Part shown: piece by piece, positions 56,321 to 64,000 of the stretch | Layout: each line of letters opens with the position of its first letter | How positions within the stretch are numbered: position 1 is the first letter of the stretch | Assembly (NCBI GenBank): GCA_029204225.1 | Contig: CM055092.1 | Span: 38,389,800 to 38,453,799, forward strand | Source: Diphasiastrum complanatum | Taxonomy: Eukaryota > Streptophyta > Lycopodiopsida > Lycopodiales > Lycopodiaceae | Reading direction: 5' to 3' | Length of the DNA: 64,000 nt | Notes under the pieces: generated by a model | Database searches by the model: none | What the model saw: the letters and a program-made list of their open reading frames with translations, nothing else | Told to the model about the DNA's origin: nothing | Made by a program: the position numbers and the translations under genes

Positions 56321-57070
56321 TGTTGCATAGTTGTCAACTATATCGTCTCTACCTAAGAATATTATTTCCGTCAAGTAAAGTCTCTTTCTTCCTTGCAAAT
56401 AACCATAACATAAGTGCCAATGGAATATATATTGGGGAATCAAGGAAGCTCAACCTCTAACTTTTATGTTACTTCAAAAACAACACTTTATAAATTGTTG
56501 CAAAAGTTTTATTGTTTGTGAAGGTTGGTATTCATCATATCTACACCCAGAAATGCACATTAACAAGAAGACTACACAAGCATATAAAAGGAGAAGCTTA
56601 ATAGACAATGAAGTAGCCACCGCTCTATTTTCTTCTTCAATCATGTTGTCAAAGGCGACTTACTCATTTAGATGACTCCATACATGGGACGGAAAAGAGT
56701 CTAGGACAAAATTTTGCTCTTGCATCTACGTTCTAATATGATCATATACTAGGGCTCTCAAATATGCAAGGACTTATAATTTCCAAATCAAGCTATCAAA
56801 ATTATGTTCTCCTCGCATCCAAAATCATAACTTTTTAGTGGGTGATGATGTCTACCTAATTCAAAGGTCTAGCTAGTAATGAACTAGCTCGCGATAGTAT
56901 GCACTAGGGTCGGCTCAAGATAGTGTCTCGTGAATGTCATAATTTGGGTGTAATTAAAGGGTAGATATCTAAATCTCATCATCCTTTTAAAATCTTCATG
57001 CTTTAGGCAGTTCAAGGTATATGGTTGGTCTGTTAGAACCTTAAGGATATATTTTACTAGATTTAAGGAA
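56321..57070. other. No gene seen
   Basis: AT-rich; the 69-codon plus frame (56466-56675) shows no family features. Confidence 0.4.
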
Positions 57071-57289
57071 TAATTGTCATGTCATTATGACACTTAACCA
57101 ATTAAAATACAAAAACACATGGACTGAGCACTTGTCACGTGTTGTATCCGTGTAGGAGAAAAATAAATTTCTTGTTTTAATTGATAAAAGATGGGAAAAC
57201 CCATTGGAGTACAAAGGAATGCATGTACAAAGTGAAGGCCTTAAGGTAAATTGAGATATTGTACAACAACTATAGGAAAACAAAAATCC

Positions 57290-57730
57290 AACAAAGTAGT
57301 ATTGAAAGCCTACTACTTGATGCAAGTCGCTAGCTAAGATAGTTGCAAGTTTAGATAGTGCAGGAAGTTGAGAAGCAGCGGTTCCTACAATCATGGCACG
57401 TCAAAGTATTGGAAATGCTTGAATGCGTTATAAAGTGCTAGAAACTCGTTGACAATATCAGGATGCAATGATATATAAAGGTGATGCACCACTTTCTTGG
57501 AGTTTCACTACAGATCCTACACAAGTTGATAAGAAATCATCGAATTTCTTATGCAGGCACCCATAAGTTTCCAAAGAAAAAGGAATAAAGTCTTCTCTAG
57601 GAGTGCGATGACAATAATCCCACTCTTTATCTTGAGGTACATGAGAAGCAGCACCACCTTGGGTAGTGGAAGCTCGACCAAGGATGTATGGCCGCAAAGG
57701 ATCAACAATAACAACATGCAAGAGGTGGGA
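57290..57730 (-). pseudogene. Relic of a plant retroelement ORF tail
   Basis: The minus strand reads VVIVDPLRPYILGRASTTQG, then FIPFSLETYGCLHKKFDDFL, and after a stop RVSSTL.RIQAFPIL.RA. The order 'DP.R......A...G', 'FIP.A.ETYG.L...FD.FL..C', 'RVS.AL.RAQA..I..RA' is one I associate with C-terminal tails of reverse-transcriptase ORFs spread in plant genomes; I name no specific family. It carries stops, and no RT core is attached. Confidence 0.35.
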
Positions 57731-58870
57731 ATACTACCCACATCTTGCATGTGTCTAAAAAAAGTTTTAACATGTCACTTGTGAGAATATTAGTTTAGAC
57801 AACTTTAGTACTCACAGAGAGAATTGACAAAGTTCTACAACCAACCGGCTAGTTTTAAAGTATATGGATTGATCTTGAAACAAGCATGAAACCAAAAGTT
57901 TATAAACCGGCTAAAAATGTGAGTAACAATAAACTTGACTCGATGCAAAAATAGGAGAAATCTTTTTAGAATACATAAATGTATTTCATTGAACCACATA
58001 TGGTTTATATTGACTTTACATGAGCTTGATTAGTAAGAGACAGATCAGGGTAGAAAGTTCAAAGGACTGAAGAGCTTGATATACATGAGCTTGATAATCC
58101 CACGTAGTAAGAGACAGAACAGGGTAGAAAGTTCAAAGGACAGGTTTATTTTTTATGGGTACGGGGTATAACTATGAGGGATTAGATGCAACTACAAGAG
58201 CCAAGGTGTGTGGGCGCAAGGGGCACACATCAGCAACACAATAGAAAATCGTTCAAGAGGTTTCAGCAAGCCTGGCGCCACCCGATTAATAACAATATTT
58301 GTTTTGATTAGCCAAGATTTCCCCAGGTCGGTGAGCACGCTGCGCAGCCCTCCCTATGCGTGCGCTAGGGAAATCTTTTCTTCAAAAAGACTTAAGATCA
58401 AAATCAAGAAAAGAAAAAAGAAAAGGGCAACACACAAGTGGGCGATAGACTTTCACCTCAAAATTTTGCAAAACTGTGTAGAAAAGTCTCAGTGTTTCGA
58501 ATCTTTGCAAATCCAACTTTGCAATTCAACTCTATTTTCTAAGTTTTAACTTGGAACCTTTAAGGTTTGAACATGGCAGGGAATGCTTTCCTAAGACTAT
58601 AATTAGTCCTTGGATGAAAAGGTCAACATTAAAAAGATTCGCAGCCTACCAGGAAAATTTTATTTCCAGTTAGCTGTCATTAAGATAATGTAGCAGAAAT
58701 CCAAAATCACCAAAACCACAAAAAAGAACAGATTTACGCCTGCCTTAAAATGACAGTTCAAAGTCATTTTGACCATGGATTTAAGCACTACAAATTATGG
58801 CCGAAATCAGAAATTTTGCAACTGGTTCAATTACACTTTTTCAAAGGAAAGACGAAAAAATTCAAGCATA
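57731..58870. other. No gene; local duplication at 58021-58141
   Basis: Two near-identical phrases ('tgagcttgat...agagacaga.cagggtagaaagttcaaagga') lie at 58021-58067 and 58085-58141, the second with a 9-base insert. The plus frame 58208-58549 lacks any protein-family feature. Confidence 0.5.
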
Positions 58871-58989
58871 ACTTTCTAAATACCCCTTTGAAACACAAGG
58901 GCTGTGACTGATTGAAACACATTGCGTAGGCTAGGAAGTATTTTATAGTTGCAAAACATAGAAACACCCCACCCAAGGACACCTCTTGA

Positions 58990-59235
58990 AACGCACAAGC
59001 CTGAGGTGGTCTTTGTGTCCAAGATGTTAAGGGTGATCAAGGTGAAAGCCTTGTCAACCTTGAGCTTCCACTTGAAAATGGCTTGCTCATCGACATTGGG
59101 AATTAGTTCGGTTCCATCGACTATTTCCCAAAGTTCTTTGGCCATGAGTACTACTCTCATCTTGAATTTCCGTAAGTGGTAATTAGAACCATCGAGTTTG
59201 TCTACCATTAGAGCAGATTGTGGTTGCGAATTCAT
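58990..59235 (-). pseudogene. Copia-type gag start
   Basis: The minus ATG at 59235 opens MNSQPQSALMVDKLDGSNYH, then KFKMRVVLMAKELWEIVDGT, FKWKLKVDKAFTLITLNI. This is a clear copia gag N-terminus (DUF4219/UBN2 type; 'LDGSNYHxWKFxM...LW.IVDG'), of a lineage different from A-D. After about 80 codons the similarity stops. Confidence 0.7.
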
Positions 59236-59572
59236 TGAAAATTTCAGGATGGGTGTATGCAGATAGTAGATTGTATAAGGCACGAAAGTAAAATCTTTCT
59301 ATAATAATTATCTCTTGATTCCGGACAATGGTGGAAATATGTCCTTCTGTCTCGCTCAGATTTCGGATCAACTCATGGCACAAATCCGTGAGGATTACTG
59401 ATGGATCGAATTGAAGAAGTCCTTCAATTCGTGCTCGTATAGCTAATGGTTGTAAAACCGGTAAAACTGGCTTTGGGTGCGTTTTGAATACAATCGCCAC
59501 GACGCTCGTAATGGTAAACCGGTGATGGCGAAAGAGAGCTTGATCGTAAAAATTCACGAAATCAGAGCGCAA
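59236..59572 (-). other. Open frame of unknown identity upstream of the gag start
   Basis: A 129-codon frame (59572-59183) with LPVLQPLAIRARIEGLLQFD and DLCHELIRNLSETEGHIST overlaps the copia gag start in a different frame. The helical, Leu-rich composition looks protein-like. I cannot assign it. Confidence 0.25.
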
Positions 59573-59599
59573 GAGTGATAGAAAAGTGTTGGCGAAAAA

Positions 59600-60544
59600 T
59601 CAAAAGTGTTTGAGGTTTTTGGTATATTGATGATATATCGGCGGATTAGACCAATATTTAATGAAAGCGTGTCCTTCGTTTTGAAGGTACAGACTCAACA
59701 ATAAAGTATCTAGTCCTTAAAAAAACAAAAATAAATAGATAAATGAAAAATAAATAAAATACACAAATGCTTCACTCAGTTCGCAAAAGTTCAGCTCCGT
59801 ATTTGTGAGTATTGAACTGCGAAAATAATAATATACACAATCTATGAAACAATGTATGTGATATTTGAAGCGAAGATTGTCGCTTTCACCCTTAAAATGT
59901 ATGAGCAAAAAAATATATGGCCAAAAAAAAATGTATGAGCGAAAAAATGAATGCGAAGATGTATCTGCGAAAAATGCGAAGGTGTTGAGTTTTTCGCATA
60001 TTTTTGTTGTGCTGGTGACATGAAAACATGATGAAAACAAAGGTATGTACAAAATGATATGCAACATTCTAGCGAAATGTTATATTTTTTTTGCAAATTT
60101 CGCGAAGGTCAAAGATGAAACGAAGGTAAATCCCGAAAAATGCGAAGGTTGAAGTGTCGCAATTTTCATCTTCCCAAAAATGGTGGATCTACTTAACATA
60201 CCATATTCCAAAATTGTGTCGGTTTTTTCGCAAAAATATAGCGACAATGATGAAGCTAAGGTGTCGGCATTTTCGCAAAAAATGCAGCGAAAGTAGAAAT
60301 GTAGTGAAAATGTCGGCTTTTTCACACATTTTGCGAAGGCAATGGATTGACAACAAAGTGTCGGTTTGATGAAATGTAAACAGCGTCGCAAACTTCGCTA
60401 CAACACATATGGGCAAAGAATGCCAAGGTGCAAGTGTCGCAAATTTTGCAAACTTCGGTGGAAATGATTGGACCAAAGATGACGGTCTTTAGAAACTGGA
60501 TAAAATGTAAATAGTATCAGAAACTAGTCATAGTAGTGCTTCAC
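59600..60544 (-). mobile_element. 3' untranslated region of gypsy I, motif-rich
   Basis: It follows the integrase C-terminus of the gypsy element to the right. It is dominated by words such as 'gtgtcgg(c/t)(a/t)tttttcgca' and 'gcgaaaaatgcgaagg', repeated at least eight times between 59940 and 60460. No second LTR matching TGTGGTGGCC is recognisable. No gene. Confidence 0.45.
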
Positions 60545-62027
60545 CCTTGAGCCATTTACTCGAGTATCAAGTAAATGTCCTTCAAGATCGGCTAACTGAA
60601 GTGATCCATTGTTAAAAACTTCTATGACTTTGTAAGGTCCTATCTATCTGGTATGTAATTTTCCAGGAAACAACATGTGCTTTTATTTTTTTAATGGATT
60701 GGTCAAAAATTTCTTTTCTTTTATTTTGAACTCGTTCAGTCTCGATTAATGAAAGACAATGGTCCTCCTCCAGTTGCGTCAAAGATATCATTCGCTCCCG
60801 GAGACTATCGTGTTCATCCATTTGCTCTTCATTACTAATGCGAAACGTCGGAACTTCGAATTCTATTGGTAGTATGGGATGCATTCCATACACAAGATAG
60901 TATGGAGTCTGCCTATTTGTGATCTTTTCAGCAGTTCTGTATGCCCATAAGACATATGGTAATTTCTGATCCCAATCAGAAGACTGTGTTTCTATTACTT
61001 TATTCAAAATTTTACACAGAATTCCGTTTGCCTGCTCCGTAAGCCCATCCGCTTTTGGATTATATGGAGTGGTTTGGTGATGCGTAATAGAAAAGTATGA
61101 CAACATGGCCTCGGTGGTCTGATTAAGGAAATGGGTTCCCCTATTGCTAACGAGTTCTAAGGGACATCCATATCGTGTGATAATGTTTTGGAATAAAATC
61201 TTTGCTACAATCTTAGCATCATTCTTAACTGTGGCTTTGGCCTCTACCATCTTGGTAGCATAGTTCGTGGCAACGAGAATGTAACGTCGATGAGTTTTAC
61301 GAGCGATCAGTTTGATAGGCCCTACAAAATCCATCCTCCACTTCTCAAAAGGTGCTAAGAGAATAATTGGAGTAAGCGGCCAATGCGTCGCAAAGCTGGA
61401 TTTTCCCATCTTCTGACAAGCGTCACATTCCTGAATAAATATTTTAACATCTCTATAGACCGTAGGCCACCAATATTTAGCATTAAGGATCTTTCTTTTA
61501 GTATTTATAAGAGCATAGTGACCCCCAAATCTTCCTCATGTAATGCACTTATTACAGCGGTCGTCTCGGTTGGTTCTAAACATCGGCGGAGACTATTGTC
61601 AACTCCTAATTTATACAATATTCTATTTATAATCGTATAAGGTCCTACTTTTGAAAGGAGCACAGTTTTTTGCTGTTTATTAAAATGTTCAGGATAAATC
61701 TGGTCCTGTAAAAAATTAATAATGTCCATATAAATTGATGTTTCCGATTGAATACGCATTATATGTTCATCCAAAAATTCATCAAAAATGGGTTCAAACT
61801 GATTTTTCGTTTGGAGGCGAGATATATAATCAGCATTTTGATAATCCTTGCCTCTTCTTGATTCTACTTCATAATTAAACTCATCTAATAACAATACTTA
61901 TCTAGCTACCGTACCCGAAAGATCAGATTTATTCACTAAATGTTTCAAAATGCATAGTGATCTACGTGAAAAACGAAAGGGTAGCCTAAAAGATAATGTC
62001 AAAATTTCTTTACTGAATAAATCATTC
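60545..62027 (-). pseudogene. Gypsy I RNase H end, integrase and C-terminal domain
   Basis: From the right: RNase H YSATEREALGMIYSVKKF and FVFHVDHYAF (62020-61930); 61894-61505 NYEVESRRGKDYQNADYISR then the H2C2 region ending in ALHEEDLG; a frame shift; then 61409-60612 with WRMDFVGPIKLIARKTHRRY (first Asp), ELVSNRGTHFLN, KADGLTEQANGIL (Glu present) and LPYVLWAYRTAEKITNRQTP. The second catalytic Asp (S-D-x-G-T-H-F) is Asn here, so integrase would be inactive. The tail NNGSLQLADLEGHLLDTRVN (about 60600-60540, other frame) is the usual end of gypsy pol. Confidence 0.82.
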
Positions 62028-63146
62028 CTAGTGCTTCCCGCTCTGTAGCAGAATAGTTCTTTCTAATGCAGCGAGTTGCCTACCCGCATAATAAATTGAG
62101 TAATCTATGTTTTGGTCATCTTTCTGACTAAGCACTACTCCTATTGCAAATGATGATGTGTCTACATATACATGAAACGTTTTAGCCCAATTTGGAGGTC
62201 TAACTCTAGTGGCTTCTGCTAATGACTGTTTCAATTTATCAAAAGCTTGTTGATGGTCCTGTGACCAATGGTACTCAGCAGACTTTTTTAATAAACTTGT
62301 AAAAGGAGTTACTACTATGGCATAATCCTTAATTATCCTACAATAATATCCTACGTGTCCTAGAAAACCTCTAAGCTCTTGTAGATTAGTTGGTTCTAAT
62401 AATTCTAAAATCATTTTTACTTTTTCGATGCCGGCTTGTATACCGTCCTTTGAAATTTTATGTCCTAACAGGATGCCTTCCCTCATCCCGAAATAACACT
62501 TGGCTGGATGCAGCTTAAGAGATGTCTTTTGACATCTTCTGAATGTCTTCTCTAATGCGTCTAAATGGTCTTTAGTTGATGAATCGACACAAAAGTCATC
62601 CATGAAAATTTCTAAAAACTTTCTTAAAAAATTTTGAAATGTTGCTTTTAAAGTGTTCCAAGTATTAACCATTTCCGGTACTAATTGACTGTACCAAATC
62701 CTACCCTGCTTCCGCAAAAGACCTGGCAAAATTCTAACTTTGTCCTCGTCTGTATGTTCTTTATTTGCTATGGTAATAGATTCAAACTGTGACAAATAAC
62801 TGTCTGCATCTTCAGATGATAATCCCTTAAAAAAATCATATCTAGTTTTTGTTGATGTGGGTGGCGCTGGGTTAGTCATATTATTAGTTGGTGGGGAACT
62901 AGGTGGACTTGGAGGATCTAGACTACGCTTAGATGATGGTTCTGATGAAGAAGATTTTGATTCTGAACTTGGTTCGGAAGTGAAATTAGATGGATCTGAT
63001 TCTGATGAATCTGTAGAAATTGGTGTTTCAATGGATCTTTTCTCAAATGAATCTAAAAATGCTGTAGTAGCGTTTAGAAGATCGTTAAATGCTTCAGGTG
63101 TTAATCTTGCTCTAACTGGCGAGTTTCGCAAATTTTGCAAATACAA
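62028..63146 (-). CDS. Gypsy I Gag-RT fusion ORF created by internal deletion
   Basis: One open 372-codon frame. Residues 1-90 are a Ser/Pro-rich Gag head; about 100-175 a Retrotrans_gag capsid (YDFFKGLSSEDADSYLSQFE, LPGLLRKQGRIWYSQLVPEM, WNTLKATFQNFL). At residue about 176 it switches without a frame change into the RT palm (EIFMDDFCV, the YxDD site as FMDD), then LKLHPAKCYFGMREGILLGH, ELRGFLGHVGYYCRIIKDYA and RNase H PPNWAKTFHVYVDTSSFAIG. Protease, zinc knuckle and RT fingers are missing. Upstream, an ATG at 63231 is cut off by a stop at about 63198. Confidence 0.8.
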   Translation of the reverse strand: MYLQNLRNSPVRARLTPEAFNDLLNATTAFLDSFEKRSIETPISTDSSESDPSNFTSEPSSESKSSSSEPSSKRSLDPPSPPSSPPTNNMTNPAPPTSTKTRYDFFKGLSSEDADSYLSQFESITIANKEHTDEDKVRILPGLLRKQGRIWYSQLVPEMVNTWNTLKATFQNFLRKFLEIFMDDFCVDSSTKDHLDALEKTFRRCQKTSLKLHPAKCYFGMREGILLGHKISKDGIQAGIEKVKMILELLEPTNLQELRGFLGHVGYYCRIIKDYAIVVTPFTSLLKKSAEYHWSQDHQQAFDKLKQSLAEATRVRPPNWAKTFHVYVDTSSFAIGVVLSQKDDQNIDYSIYYAGRQLAALERTILLQSGKH

Positions 63147-63298
63147 ATCTCTAGATTTCCTATATGCTTCTAATCGTTGTGCACGCTCTAAACGTTTCTA
63201 TTCAATAGTTGCTTGAGAGTATGTTCGTGGCATGCATTACATGAGAAAGATTTGTAGACGTAATATACTTAAAAATATTGCAAAAGATGAAATTCATC

Positions 63299-63316
63299 TC
63301 CCCGGCAACGACGCCA
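63299..63316 (-). other. tRNA-Asp primer-binding site, gypsy I
   Basis: tccccggcaacgacgcca, one mismatch to the tRNA-Asp 3' end, five bases from the LTR start TGTGGTGGCC at 63322. Confidence 0.85.
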
Positions 63317-63321
63317 AATTA

Positions 63322-64000
63322 TGTGGTGGCCTAGTCGTTATAGATTTCCACAAAATCAATGAATAAAGTAGTATAAAAGGTTTGATCATTCTCCAAGAGA
63401 GAGAATAATCTCATTTTTTGTATGATAAGTGTATGTAAGATGGTAAATGGACTGTGATGTGTAATATTCATAATGAAAACTATAGCGACATATCTGGTTA
63501 TCCAAAGATATTTGGGTAAATTGGCATCCAGGAACACCAATGGTGAAATGATTTGGTCAAGGTCTGTGATTATAGAGATTACTCTATCTTTCAGGCTCTT
63601 CAGGTAACAGTAAGCAATCAAATTAGACAGCAACTAGCAAATAGATTCATCAAATAGAATCAAATTGGCTAATGATTTCTCTTAATCGAATACAGTGAAT
63701 TAGTTCTTATCACATGAAGCAAACAGAACAGAGCATCAAACAAGTTCATTATCTGAACACATAGCTCATTCAGAATTGAAAGAAGTTCTACTTAAGGTTA
63801 TTCTTAACAGCTTCGGCTAATTCCTTGCACACATTAGTCAGAATTGTGGCTCTCTGGTGACGCCTAAACATCTACATTAAAGTGATTGAAATTCAATAAA
63901 ACATGAAAATTATGAGTGATGCAGACAGAGCAGTATCACAAACAGTTACAGATCATACAGAGTGTATTCGCTCAATTGATAAGAAGTAATGTTGTAAAAG
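63322..64000 (-). mobile_element. Gypsy I 5' LTR, runs off the window
   Basis: It begins TGTGGTGGCC next to the primer site; the outer end lies beyond base 64000. The 100-codon minus frame inside it (63633-63331) is not considered a gene. Confidence 0.65.

Noticed and set aside
58208-58549. 113-codon plus frame
   Set aside because: Basic, low-complexity, no family pattern, in AT-rich spacer.
63331-63633. 100-codon minus frame in the gypsy I LTR
   Set aside because: It lies wholly within an LTR next to the primer site and has no recognisable protein features.

Overview
This window looks like nuclear DNA of a land plant, most likely a seed-free one (fern, lycophyte or bryophyte). It is packed with decayed plant LTR retrotransposons (Ty1/copia with initiator-Met tRNA primer sites, Ty3/gypsy with tRNA-Asp primer sites), a LINE and a CACTA-type transposon. 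It holds one intact host gene, an intron-rich cytochrome-b5-fused 'front-end' fatty acid desaturase of the kind that makes C20 polyunsaturated fatty acids in seed-free plants and protists. No species is assigned. Apart from that gene, nearly every open frame belongs to a broken transposable element.

Layout. 0-6.5 kb: gypsy gag relic, copia A1 (+), copia B1 (-), second gypsy gag relic. 6.5-9.6 kb: copia LTRs G and E1 (-); the E1 LTR carries a 1.18-kb insert. 9.6-12.8 kb: gypsy pol relic (-) split by a solo B-type LTR, then an LTR-like block and a gypsy remnant. 12.8-21 kb: a tRNA-Asp-primed gypsy family present as one (-) copy, one (+) copy and a (+) PBS/leader fragment, with copia C1 (-) between them. 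21-24.5 kb: copia B2 (+) with its 3' LTR.

25.1-29.9 kb: the desaturase gene (-), 13 exons, 472 residues, all exon phases consistent. 29.9-31.3 kb: its upstream region. 31.3-33.05 kb: CACTA relic with inverted parts. 33.3-36.5 kb: copia C2 (-), the best preserved gag. 36.5-40.65 kb: copia D (+), arranged RNase H - LTR - PBS - gag - integrase - RT. 40.66-43.1 kb: copia E3 (-) with a minisatellite LTR. 44.4-48.2 kb: LINE (-) abutted by copia E2 (-). 48.2-49.2 kb: a copia 3' end with an unexplained ORF before the polypurine tract. 49.2-50.7 kb: unidentified coding-like relic (-). 51.1-55.1 kb: copia A2 (+), LTR through integrase. 55.1-58.9 kb: unidentified sequence with tandem duplications and an RT-tail relic. 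59-64 kb: copia gag scrap and a gypsy element (-) with an in-frame gag-RT fusion, a mutated integrase and a 5' LTR that runs off the window.

The elements do not form a working system together: they are nested, truncated and recombined. The desaturase is the only gene for which I infer present function. Boundaries of LTRs and relics are read by eye from TG...CA ends, primer sites and pairwise similarity inside the window.
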